A stretch of 64,000 nucleotides of DNA, from the NCBI GenBank assembly GCA_015501605.1, contig JADNRZ010000006.1:1116001-1180000 (forward strand), in the 5' to 3' direction. The notes beneath the pieces are model-generated. The model worked only from the letters and a program-made list of their open reading frames with translations. It was not told where the DNA came from and did not search any database. Source of the DNA: Panaeolus papilionaceus (lineage: Eukaryota; Basidiomycota; Agaricomycetes; Agaricales). The translations under genes and the position numbers were made by a program. This document shows positions 48,400 to 59,380 of the stretch, piece after piece (the first letter of the stretch is position 1; the number at the start of each line of letters is the position of its first letter).

Positions 48400-49493
48400 A
48401 TGGCCAACTTTGAGGATCCACTTCTTCCTCCAGAGCTTGAAAAACTCGTAGTAGAGATGGCCATGCAGGAATACATCTGTTGCAAATATAATCTGGCAGA
48501 CAACCAGCTGCGTTTACACATACAGCTAACGGCAAGGAGGTTCTATCAATGGTCAGTGGCAAACGTATCTATAGACTCAGTTTTAAAAAAATAACACTGT
48601 CAAATCTATAGGACACTTCCTTTCGTTTTTCGTGCCTTGAACAAGGATTTGTTTAGTTGGCACTTTCATCGCATGGGTCCCAAATTCATCGATAAACTAG
48701 GTGAACTCACAAAATACACTACGCACCTCGCGTACACTGTCGACAACCGCTACATGAAAGGAGATCACATCAGGCTCTTGGCTCTCATTGAAAAATGCCC
48801 AAAAATCGAGGATTTAACGATATGGCACGCCAATGCTTTGTGGCAAGTCCACGACGCAGTCATGAAGCTCACCAGGCTTAGAAGGCTGTCGGCAAACTTT
48901 ACAGGCTTGCATAGGGAGCAAATACTTTCTCCCGTATACCTGGCTGTCACTCATCTAGATCTCTTGGGTGGGATGGAACCCAGTCTCATAACCCACTTTC
49001 AAAACTTATCACATTTATGCATTAATAAACCATCCGATAACTGGATGGAACTTCTAGACAAGGCAACAGACAAGAAAAGTGGATGTCCTTCCCTTCGGGT
49101 CATTATCTCCATGTGTGACGCGGATGAGTACGAGGAATACGACGATCCGCGTTATGTCTGCTTAGAGGAAGGGATGGAGTACGAGGTCAACTGGCTAGAA
49201 GGTGCAGACGGGACCATAGATTTTTGGGAGTTCGCGGAAAGAATTGTGATAGCAAAACAAAGTAAGGGTCAATTCCATCGAAGAACCATGCTGACACTGC
49301 TGATTTGACCCTTGCCTGTTGATTAGAAGGATACTTGGTCAACTTGCCAGAAGGGGAACCCATCGACGAAGGCACATTTTACATCGAGGAACAGCTTAGT
49401 GAGGAAGGTCAAGTGTGGTGGAGGCAGCGCAGTCGGAATCGAGACGTATCCACCCCTTCGCGCGGGCCTGTCAAACACAGTTTTAATCATTGA
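48400..49493 (+). CDS. F-box-like family protein, paralogue 3
   Basis: join(48400..48551, 48612..49261, 49327..49493), 322 residues, all junctions in frame. The head LPPELEKLVVEMAMQEYICC ... LRLHIQLTARRFYQW is F-box-like, and intron 1 splits the Trp codon in phase 2. The body has MGPKFIDKLGELTKYTTHLA, LRRLSANFTGL, YLAVTHLDLLGGME and FQNLSHLCIN. Then come WLEGADGTIDFWEFAERIVI, intron 2, KGYLVNLPEG and GQVWWRQRSRNRD. By eye it is closest to paralogue 1, 41 kb away on the other strand, rather than to its direct neighbours. Function unknown; a substrate-receptor role in SCF ligases is only an inference from the head. Confidence 0.7.
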
Positions 49494-50054
49494 CCTCATT
49501 GCAAGCATCTTTCTGTAAGTTTTTTATGTCGGCGTTTGCACTAGTTCTCACTCACTTCAGTTGTTCGTGACGCCACAGGTCGTTTGGTATCCTTACGTCT
49601 GTGAAGTACACGTAAGACATCGGACTGCCCAACAAGGTGAAACGATGGGCCTTTCGAAGCTACTCCGCATGCCACACTGTCCACAGGCGATGTTCAGTCA
49701 GCGAACTTCCATTCAGTCGTTACAGCGGAGATATATTCGATTTTTTAGTAGCCAAGATTTTGCGGGTGCCATTTTGCAATGAGCTTCGGAAGCTGGAACA
49801 GTCGTTACTTTATAGCGGAGCGCCTCTACAGGCGTGGCGCACAACGCGCAAACGGTTGTATGCTATACACTACCATACAAAAAGCCACAATCATGTCGTA
49901 ATGGCGCGCTAATCCATGAGCAGGCTTGAAAAGCTCCAACTTTCGAATTATCTTATCCATCTTCTATTCATGATAACGTAAAGCCATTGGTCCTTGATTT
50001 GACTGAACTCTTCCCACAGACATGTTGGCCTCTTGAGCTTAAACCGCGACAGCC
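49494..50054. other. Intergenic stretch between paralogues 3 and 4
   Basis: No coding exon or repeat recognised. The short open frames do not match the F-box-like family. Confidence 0.4.
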
Positions 50055-51129
50055 ATGTCAGACCTAGAAAATCTTGCATTCCAACCGATTCTTCCACCCG
50101 AAATTGAACACCTCATCATTAAAATGGTAACGGAGGAAATAGTATTTCCCCTGATCCCCAAGCCAGGTGCAACGCATCTGAATATCCAGTTAATTGCAAA
50201 GCGTTTTCGCGATTGGTGAGTGTCACTGGAGATCCAACCAGATTTCCCGAATTCGAGCTAATAAAATATGTCTAAAGGGTTATGCTCGCCATCTTCCGTG
50301 TTCTCGATAGAGACACTATTAGGCTATATGTTGGAGCCGCTGGTGCCACTTATTTCATGGATCATCTGATTCCTGTCTATGGAAAGGCTACCATGCACAT
50401 TATGTGCAGGATGGGGAGTAGAGAAGATGAAATAGTGATGCAGAGCTTGATTAAAGCTGCTCCGAATCTCCAAGATTTAGCATTCTGGCCACTTGACGCC
50501 AGACTGACGTATATCCACTCATCCATCGAAAACTACACGAAACTCGGGCGCTTGTCGGCCGGTTTCAGAGGAGTGCCTCCAGAGATCATTCGTTGTCCCG
50601 TGTATATGAACCTCACGCATCTGGAATTGATTGGCGAGCCTTATCTCTCTTTCGATGCACTGGCTTGCTTCCAAAGTTTGGTTCACCTATGCGTATCCTT
50701 CGAAGATTCAAACGACTGGGAAGAAACCCTCACCAAGCTCACCGAGCCCGAAACATCTCCTTATCAATCCCTTAGATTTATCACCGGGATTTATGATGAG
50801 AACACAGACGCAACGGCTTATGTCAACGAATTGTTCGTTGCGATCTATGTCCATGATGTTCTGGGCGACTGGTTCGGTGGTGCGAACGGGGACATGGACT
50901 CCTGGGAGTTTTCGAAGAGGATTATTGTGGCCCGAAATCGTAAGGCCCCTTTTATTGCAACACTCGTATCAGCCACTAATTCAAAAGGTTAATCACTACA
51001 GGGGGCTACACGCTTCACTTGTCAAAGGATCGAATTTATACTGCCACACACTTTGACATCGCAAGTGAACTAAACGCCGAGGGGCAGAAGTGGTGGTTGC
51101 AGAATAGGAATAGAAAAATCCAGTATTAG
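50055..51129 (+). CDS. F-box-like family protein, paralogue 4
   Basis: join(50055..50215, 50278..50939, 51002..51129), 316 residues. The head LPPEIEHLIIKMVTEEIVFP ... LNIQLIAKRFRDW is followed by intron 1 in phase 2 at the Trp codon. Then VMLAIFRVLDRDTIR, HLIPVYGKATMHIM, PNLQDLAFWPLDARLTYIHS, LGRLSAGFRGVP, YMNLTHLELIGEPYLSFDAL, FQSLVHLCV, WFGGANGDMDSWEFSKRIIV, intron 2 and RGYTLHLSKD with GQKWWLQNRNRK. Most similar to paralogue 5. Its stop lies 36 bp from the stop of the small gene on the other strand. Confidence 0.7.
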
Positions 51130-51164
51130 ACAGTCCGGGTTTGTATTGTATTGTACTGGCGTTT

Positions 51165-51482
51165 CTAACCCTCCTGTAAACTGTTGAGATATAAAAACCA
51201 GCTGTCCATCAATTGATCCGGACTGATTCGTTCAGATCCTGGTGGTGTTGTCTTCAATGCAACCAGCTGCCCCCGCAGCTTCGCCAGATCTTCCTTAACC
51301 TCTTGGAGTCTTGGAACAACAACTGATTCGCGTTGTGGATCGGGGTTGGTGATGAGGTGGAGCTGCTCCAACCGAAGTATGCCCTTTTCTTGTTGAACGT
51401 TAGCGACCCGGTTGAGGAGGTGGTCCTGGTAGGGCGACGAGGCTACTCCATCAGCAGGTGTGGTATTGGGTTCTTCAGACAT
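51165..51482 (-). CDS. Small hydrophilic protein, probably coiled coil, unknown
   Basis: A single exon of 105 codons, ATG 51480-51482. The sequence MSEEPNTTPADGVASSPYQD leads into a helical, Leu-spaced region (LLNRVANVQQEKGILRLEQL, VVPRLQEVKEDLAKLRGQLV) and ends SPDQLMDSWFLYLNSLQEG. Composition and heptads look like a genuine small coiled-coil protein. No family recognised. It is convergent with paralogue 4. Confidence 0.6.
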   Translation of the reverse strand: MSEEPNTTPADGVASSPYQDHLLNRVANVQQEKGILRLEQLHLITNPDPQRESVVVPRLQEVKEDLAKLRGQLVALKTTPPGSERISPDQLMDSWFLYLNSLQEG

Positions 51483-52260
51483 AATGGGATTCGGGTGAAG
51501 GTTTTGTTACTTAAGGAGTGATGGTTAGAGGGTAATTTGGTCTCGAGACTCGTTTGATGAAAACGGTGTTGGATTTCGGTGACTCAGTACTGGTAATGGG
51601 ATGTCCTGTTTGACATCGGAATACTTGGCCACCATGACGCATCTATACCCCCTAGGTTTTTCGTAGTTTTTGGGAAGACAGTTAGCCCTTGTGGCCTCTA
51701 TGTGGTGAGAGGGCAGTTCAGAAGAAGTCTAAAAAATGTCAACAAAAATTATACCTATAGTAATACCCTGCAGCGTATCCACAATGGATGGAGTCACGGA
51801 GCCAAGAGATCAGTTGCTTATAATGAAGTCCCAGGTACCAAGGTTTATCGCATGCCATGAGCTTCGGACTCAAACACCATTACTTTACATTGTCTGAGTT
51901 TGAGGTTCGGGATCCATGCGCGGGCGCGAGCGCTAACAGTGAAGACCAGTAACGGCGTAAGTTTTAATAAGCGGCGAGTTTTTTGAACTTTGTGATTCGT
52001 CAATTGTGCACCGAAGTTGAGCAAGCGGCCTTAAATTACGGAGATCCAGCTTCGAATGGGCAAGGGGAAGTGCGAGACTCTTTCGTTGATTCGAACTCTT
52101 TCGTGGAAGGAATTATTTGAACACCGCTTCACCCAAATAAATTTAAGCCCGAAACACGACACGGAGCTGGCCTGCCCTAATGTAATACTTTTAGTCCGCA
52201 CTATTCCTAATCGGCACGTCCATCTACCCACCCAGCTTTCAAACTGTCCATTGCAACGAG
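51483..52260. other. Intergenic stretch
   Basis: Upstream flank shared by the small gene (minus) and paralogue 5 (plus). Nothing else is recognised. Confidence 0.4.
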
Positions 52261-53388
52261 ATGAACATGTCTGATGAACGAAATCATGGGGCCCTAGTAC
52301 CGACATTTCCTGTCGAAATCGAACGCCTTATTGTGGACAAGGTAACAGAAGACGCCGCTTTTCCCCCGGAGCCTCGCTCCGGCGCGACATACTTGAACAT
52401 CCAACTGACAGCAAAACGCTTTCGTGACTGGTGGGTTATATCTACTTAGAGTCCTAGTTTATAAAGCTCTAACAGTAGTATGTGTAGGGTCATGTTTGCT
52501 ATCTTTCGCTTTCTGGACATGAACATGATTCGAAGATATAGGGCCGCCGTCGGGGCACAATTCAGTGAACACCTTGTTCCTACCTACGGTAGGGCTACCA
52601 AGCATCTACAGCATGATTGGGGACCTGTTCATGAGGACACAAAATTATTTATCCAACTACTCGAGTATTTCCCAAATCTCGAAGATCTAGCACTCTGGAA
52701 TAAATTTTCTCAGGATGAGATGCGTTCCATACACTCATCCATCCAAAATTTCAGCAAGCTCCATAGATTCGCATGCGATGGATGGCATGAGGAGATGCTA
52801 AGAGAAGAAGCCTTGTCTGGTGGAATAATATATCGCAATGTTACACACCTTGAACTCGGGGACCCCATACCTTTTGCCTTGTTGGCGCAATTTCACCACA
52901 TTATTCATCTTTCCGTTATCGAAGATGCAGAGAATTGGATAGGCCTTTTGACCATGCTCCATCACCACAAGGAGACGTCTTGTCGTTCTCTTCGATTTAT
53001 AACTGGCTCTGAAGCCTTCACCTCCAAACCTACTTTTGATCAGTCGGATGACCGGTTTGTTCAAATTTGCCTTACTAGTCGACATCGTAACTTCTGGTTT
53101 GGGGCCAGTGGTGGCATTGACTTCTGGGAATTCTCAAAGAGAATAGTGGTCGCAAGGAAGCGTAAGTGAGCTTTCAAGTCCAAGCTGTATTCTGATGCTG
53201 ACTGAATCTATGCAGGAGGTTACATGTTCAATCCGAAAAACCGAAGCTACCATATACAAGAGTTTAAAGTAGAAGTGGAGCTAAATGAGCAAGGGCGAGC
53301 GTGGTGGAAACAGCTAGATTGGCTTCGAGCAGCGAAAGGGCATGAATGGTGGTCACAACCAGAAAGCGATACCCGTTCATCGAAATAA
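52261..53388 (+). CDS. F-box-like family protein, paralogue 5
   Basis: join(52261..52430, 52488..53161, 53216..53388), 338 residues. The start could also be the ATG two codons later. The head is FPVEIERLIVDKVTEDAAFP ... LNIQLTAKRFRDW with the phase-2 intron in the Trp codon. Then VMFAIFRFLDMNMIRRYR, HLVPTYGRATKHLQ, PNLEDLALWNKFSQDEMRSI, YRNVTHLELGDPIPFALLAQ, FWFGASGGIDFWEFSKRIVV, intron 2, and RGYMFNPKNR with GRAWWKQLDWLRA. Somewhat longer C-terminus than its relatives. Function unknown, as for the other members. Confidence 0.7.
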
Positions 53389-53685
53389 TTCATTCCACAT
53401 GAAGTCGCCCTTTTCTTAATGAAATTTGAATGTCAGTCTGAGTACGGGAATGAGAGCGGGCAGGATTTTCGGGACCTCGATTCATTCAATCGACATTTTC
53501 AAAGTGAATGGAAGAAGGCTTGATTACGAGTGGTCACCAGTACAGCTAATAATACACATGATAGATATTAAATGCATTGTACTTGGAAACAAGAGCGAAA
53601 TAAAATTAAAATGCGAGAAAGCGCTTATGTCGTATCGATGGAACTGTCGAAAACCCACTTACCTCTAAACCTGCATGACAGTATT

Positions 53686-55237
53686 TCAGCTTGCCCTCAC
53701 ACCCATAACCTTCTTCAACGCAGCAACAGTAGCAGCAGCCGCCAACGGCACCACCGCCGAGCTTCCAATCAATCCCTTAAAATACGTCGCAAACCCCACC
53801 TCATTCGTCCACACAAACCACATCAAATCCACAAATCCACACACAAAAAACAACAACGCGACCTGAAAGATCCTCGGGAACAAATAAATCAATGGCAGGC
53901 GCATCTTCAGCGCCCTAAATTGGCTTTTCCGCGCCTGAAGTTGCAGCTTCTGCGAAAGCGACGAAGACTGGGCAGCATGAGAGGGGTCATTGAAGTCTAC
54001 TTTGAATCCTTGTCCCTCTTGGGAGGTATACATATTGCCAGTCTCGCTGCTAGCCATCCAGCCCCAAGGGTCGAAAGCTTGAACGATGCCCATGGCGGAG
54101 TAGCCTATGATTAAAGCGATCAGGCTGAGCGCCATGCTGTCGACGAGGAGCAGTTTGACCCATTTTGCTTGATTATCTGTGCCGATGTCGACGCCGAAGG
54201 GAGAAGTGATGATGGGATGGGAATCGGCATTGATGAATGGGATCGAATTGGGTGATGGCATCATGGGGACGCCGCTTCGATAGGCTCGTTGTTTTTCGAG
54301 TGGTCTGAAGAGGGCGTTTAGAGTCAGACTCGACGAAAGGGCAAAAAGTATCGCAGTCTGTTTCACGGCCGGGGGTATGAATAACCGTTTTACACCTCGA
54401 ATGAAAGGGGCATACGCACATCAGTCAAATACTCGTAAACCCCACCCAACAACCTGTTTCGAAGCTTTCCATCATACTCTCTCGCTTTCTCGCACGTATT
54501 CCTCATACCAGTTACATCGCGACCCGGGTCTTTCTCTCCCTCCGCACTCGTCCCAGCGTCATCCCCCGACTCCACCAATTCCTTTGGGACATCACCAAGC
54601 CCCTCAATGGGGGCTTTCCAAAACTGCCCCGATAACAGCCTATATCGCGACGCCTGCGCTTCAACCTTCTTTGCAGCGTCAACGGCGTACTTTGCTCCAA
54701 TATTCGCAGCTTTGAGCCCATGGTGAACCCCAATGCGGGCTGCGTTGAGGGTGTACGCTGCGCCTACCCCCGCTGCTTGAGCTACATTCTGCGCAGCCCT
54801 CTCTGTGAAGTTTGATTCTTGATCATTGGGGTGGCCATGCCAAGGTTGTTGTTCATCGCGTTGAGACTGCGCATGCTGAGTCGGAGTCGACTCTGCATTG
54901 TCTATGTCGTCGCCTGTGTCCCAGCCCTCGATATTGTCGGCGTCGGATTTGAAACTTGAGCTGTGAGAAGTCTCAGGAAACACTGGAGGGCGTGCTTGTT
55001 CCGTGTGATGGTTCTGGTATAGATATCCAGTGTCTCTGTTAGACGAGGTTGGAGGAGCAGGCCTGGCACTAGTCACGGTATCAGGAGTAACCATCATATT
55101 CATTGCCACAGGGCATTTGCGAGGCAAGTTCGGGCGAACGTTTCTGTCATCAGTCGAGGTGATGTTCTGACCGCGTGTCAGTTAGCAAACGCCTACTTAC
55201 GTACCACGAATAATTGAAAAGACTCAACGGAAGACAT
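53686..55237 (-). CDS. Multi-pass membrane protein, unknown function
   Basis: I place the start at 55237: MSSVESFQLFV is followed by a GTACGT donor (intron from 55204). An acceptor CGGTCAG then joins NITSTDDRNVRPNLPRK in frame. An ATG at 55103 is the fallback start. The N-terminal half is hydrophilic, with an Ala-rich amphipathic stretch (AAQNVAQAAGVGAAYTLNAA, KAANIGAKYAVDAAKKVEAQ). The second half has membrane segments: TAILFALSSSLTLNALF, KLLLVDSMALSLIALIIGYS, IYLFPRIFQVALLFFVCGFV and SSAVVPLAAAATVAALKKVM. The family is unknown to me. The Ala-rich stretch could bind membrane or lipid surfaces, but this is conjecture. Confidence 0.7.
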
Positions 55238-55589
55238 AAAATATCGCTGTTATTGTTCGCTCAGCTTTTGGGAGTGCTGGTTTGACGAGAGACGATGAGC
55301 TTGCGTTCCATGAGACCGACGGGCGTGATTCAAAGACATTGTGATGTCATCATGCAAGCTACGCAATGACTCTTCGAAACCGCTGGGCGTTTCTCGATTC
55401 AAGAACAAGTTGGTCTCGGGGAGATCGGCCGATGATTAGATTAGATTTCAGTTGCTTCTTCAACTTAGGGGTATTTTTACGCGACAATCACAGGCTGCTG
55501 AGAATCTTTAGGAGGGTCATTTCCTAGCTTTACCATTTCTCATTCCCGCTATCTCTGTCTATACAAATTCATCAGGTACCTGAGTCAAG

Positions 55590-56404
55590 ATGTCTAACGA
55601 ACGACCAAATGAGGCCTCACACCAAGATCTATACAATGCTGGGATTGTAATGAGGAGGAAGGTTATGGTATGTTGCGCCAGGTTCCGGAAGCTATGTAAC
55701 TTTCTCATTTGCCTCTTTGTGAACATAGGGCGACGCATATGTCGATAACCAGCTAAAGCAGGTCAGGTGGAACACCTTGTTATCAAACAAAGTATAACCT
55801 GACACAATGCGTAGGGCGTATCAGACTTTATGAGACCGATGCAAGAGATTGCGACCGAAGTAAGTTTCCATTTCATTCCGAAGATTGTTAAAGTATCAAT
55901 GAAGCGCTTATAATCCTCCCTATTCACTGCCTCCAGGCCGCCTGGGGTACGATCTGGACAAGACCAGGATTGGAGCTTAAGCAGCGCAGCTTGATTGTCA
56001 TCGCCTTACTAGCATCCCAAGGCAAAGAAGCCGAGGTACGCACTGCCATGCATGGTTAATCTACACTGCTAACGGGCATTTCCCCGTATTCATTAACATT
56101 GAAAATCACATCCTTCTAATAACAAAAATGAACTAAAACAAATGGTCTGCGGTGTCGGTGTGAGCACAGTTGACTGGCCATATTCGGTGAGCGATTCGTT
56201 CTAGACACTGTATTATTCTTGGAGGATGTCTAAATTTAATGTTATGACAGAGGTGCGGTGAATAATGGGGCTACGGAGACAGAGATCCGGGAAACGCTCC
56301 TTCAGACTGCTACATATAGCGGAATGCCCACCGGAATGTGGAGCTTCAGAGTTGCTGATGCTGTTATCAAAAAGTTGAAAGAGGAGGGAAAGTTGCCACA
56401 ATAA
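55590..56404 (+). CDS. Carboxymuconolactone decarboxylase (CMD) family enzyme
   Basis: join(55590..55667, 55729..55761, 55815..55859, 55937..56035, 56170..56186, 56251..56404): 141 residues, all phases consistent. The protein reads MSNERPNEASHQDLYNAGIV, MRRKVMGDAYVDNQLKQ, GVSDFMRPMQEIATE, AAWGTIWTRPGLELKQRSLI, ASQGKEAELTGHIRGAVNNG, TETEIRETLLQTATYSGMP. This is the gamma-CMD subfamily by length and by the AAWG.IW.RPGL and H.RGA.NNG blocks. It lacks the CxxC of AhpD peroxidases. In bacteria the enzyme acts in the protocatechuate branch of aromatic breakdown; fungal relatives are mostly untested. The 17-nt exon 5 carries the conserved His. Confidence 0.82.
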
Positions 56405-56698
56405 GAGCATGACCAAGGCTTGATATAGATAGATCCGCGTGTGTACCTGAGCTATGACCAGGGAGAATAAGAGAAAGATGATAACCAAACGATGATGAAA
56501 GTGCGCCAATGGACTCCGAATTGATTTACGTCATTTTCTCACGAGTCATGTTGTTGGATGTCGTCTGAAATTGTTTGTCTTATGACGATATAAAACAGAA
56601 ACTTGCAACGAGTTCTCCATTTCTTCCCATTAAGATCTCATTTCTGTCTGACCCGTCCTTGTCCTTCTACCACCACCAACACCAACACCATAACTATC

Positions 56699-57487
56699 AT
56701 GGCCTCAACAGCTCCACTACCTGGTTTCCTATTATGCTTCGCTGCTATGGTTTTGTTGATCTTCGTACGTCCTGGCTCATCGTCAATCTCATCTACCTGC
56801 TAATTGAACACATTTCAAGGTCTCCGTGTCAGTACCAACATGGGACAAGGTCTACTTCTTGACTGTTGGCGAACCAGGCCCTGATCAGCTCAAGTATGGT
56901 GTCTTTGGTTTCACTGGAAGCTCAACCCATATAGGATACCACTTCACGTACGTCTACACGGCTTAGAGCTTGCTATACATGGAATAACTGATGTTTTACT
57001 GCAGGAATGACCGATTGAACTCGACAATTCTCTACAACCTCACCAAGACTCTTATCTTGCATCCAATTGGTAAGTCATACCCTTTCCAAGTCGTCAATCG
57101 TTAACTCACCAATGCTTCTTATTCTCCTCCTTACTTGCGCACCTCTCTGTCTCTGCTTGATCCCATATCTCTCCATGTACAGCTGCTGGTCTAGCGGGAA
57201 TTGCTGCAATTCTAGGTCTCCTGGGCTTCGTCACACGAATCGGCACAATAGGCATGACCTTCTTCACTGGTCTAGCAGCTCTTACCACATTCATCGCATG
57301 GGTTATCGACATGATTCTCTTTGGAATCGCGAGACAACGCTACCGAAACGAATCTATCCACTCACAGTATGGGAACGCCAACTGGCTCACTCTCGGTGCT
57401 TTGGTGGCCCTACTTCTAGGCTTCTGTGCATCAGCTTGTGGTGTCTTTGGTCGCTACAGGAGGAGGCGAGGAGATGTCGCCTACTAA
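56699..57487 (+). CDS. SUR7/PalI-family tetraspan membrane protein
   Basis: Exons give MASTAPLPGFLLCFAAMVLL (TM1), VSVPTWDKVYFLTV with an extracellular loop (GVFGFTGSSTHIGYHF), NDRLNSTILYNLTKTLILHP, then AAGLAGIAAILGLLGFVTRI, GMTFFTGLAALTTFIAWVID and WLTLGALVALLLGFCASACG, ending RYRRRRGDVAY. The order TM1, short extracellular loop with aromatic and Gly residues, then three helices is that of the Pfam SUR7/PalI group. Relatives act at eisosomes (Sur7) or in ambient-pH sensing (PalI/Rim9). Which role applies here is open. Confidence 0.8.
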
Positions 57488-59152
57488 ATCAACTACTAAA
57501 AAGCACCAAGTCTCGCCTCTTCCTTACTTCTTTCCATTCATCTGTCTTCCATTCGACCTTCGGAATCCCTTCGACCATTAATCCTCAACACCCCCACGGG
57601 TCATCAAGATAACAACAACAACGGCTGGATTTACTTGATTTAAAAACTGTATTTTCTTCCACTCCTTGATGTCTCATTCACTTCCATTTAACGAACCAAC
57701 GAACTCTTTCGGAATGCTTTGTTTAATGCTAATCTACTAGTACATCTACTATTTGTTCAATTTTCAACTTTCACTGTCCTTTGTCCACGTTTCCTTACGT
57801 CCCTCACCCACGCCTTGCACGTTTTGACACGTTCTGCCGCTCTCGCCATAGCGTGTGCGACTTCTTCTTTCTTGTTTTAATTTTTGTCTCGCCCGCCTCG
57901 AACTCTTGTTTATACGAATTCTCGTATTGTTTTAATAGTTTTTTATCTTTTTGTTTTGTAATGGAATTAATAAACACCTGTACAACCATAGATATGGAAT
58001 TTTTGCTGTGCCGAACTAGAGGCGTTGTTCATATCTTCTAACAACTTACCCTTGACGGCGACCTCGAGTGGTGGCTTTTTAGACGATTGACTCCTTGACT
58101 CAAATGACGTAGTGAAAGTAACCTATCATGTCTATGTAGCAGGAGATAGCAAGACGACAAAGGCCTGGGCCTCCCGCGAGTACTCAGACGCCGCTGCCTT
58201 CAAGCTCAGGCTGAACGCGAGATACAGATTGCATTGTTGCTTCTGATCGTATAGTGAGCCTAGTATGGGCTCAAAACGGTTCATTAAGCAGACACGCTCT
58301 TAGTGAACGTTTTTGGCTTAGTGGTCTTTTTTAAAATGTCACTCGCTCTGACCAAGGGGCTGGTTCTTGTACGTCTACGAGTTACAATGCCGCATCTTTG
58401 AACTTCAACTTGTCGTCACAGTCTACTATTCCTGGGACGAGTCACCAACTGCGGTAATATAGTCCAAAAACCCTTAGGGAACATATATGTTGGAAATCTT
58501 AATTATTGGGGTATACTTACCCTACATCAGAAATAATGTATCACTACGACCACGAGCCTGAAATAAAAATAAGAGAAGAGAGCTGAACTCTATCCGTTCT
58601 GGTCTTATCTACAGTACGCTCAGGAGCCCATTGATAAGGTCAAGCCCAGATGCACCGGTAAGCGTAAGAAGAGCGATAATTATATAGCGGCTCCGCTAGC
58701 AGTGACTAGTAACAGGCATCTCGTACCATGTATCTGTCAATATTAAAAACCTGGGGTGTGATGCGGCGGGATAAGCTTGAAAGGCAAAATTTGACCGACT
58801 TTTGTTGATGAAAATACACGTTCTGGTCGTTTTAACAGGTGCCGCGGTGGAGGGTAAGCTGCTCTCGAGTAATATGATGATTGTAAATGTTTTAATGTCA
58901 CTTTATCAAAATCCTTGTTGTACCCTGTGCAACGTGACGGTCAGCACTGTCGTTCTCTGTTGATAACTTTCTTCACAGTATTTCATTATGAGTTCCCGAA
59001 TGTTATGAGTCCTATTTATAGGACGAGTTTTTTACCCTGAGGTCCTGCCATCGATTCTGTAACGCAACATCAACCCATCACGTGATTTTATTCCCGCGTT
59101 TTATTTATTATTTCATATATTTCGACTCGTTTACTTTATTTCAGATTCGCTT
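57488..59152. other. Gene-free stretch
   Basis: The 3' flank of the tetraspan gene, then 1.5 kb without a convincing frame. AT-rich near 59080-59150. Confidence 0.35.
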
Positions 59153-59216
59153 GTTACATTCATATGCGAGCACGCATTCTACTTTCACCAAGAGGACGAG
59201 CGGCATTACTGGCAGG
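59153..59216 (+). repeat. Inverted copy of a piece of the 59.4-62.1 kb gene
   Basis: Sixty-four bases match the reverse complement of 59902-59965 with two transitions. The source segment encodes HMRARILLSPRGRAAL in the unknown-family gene. Similarity stops abruptly on both sides. Confidence 0.85.
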
Positions 59217-59380
59217 TTGCCACTGGAATTTCTTTACTTTTTTTCTTTTTCTTCTACTTATATTTTAATTCTACTCATATTAATATTCACTCTTAAGTAT
59301 TACCTTATTTTTAATCACGATTTTTTATCAGTCAAATTTTCATTGTGAAAGCTATGTCTATATTTTATTCCGATTTATGG

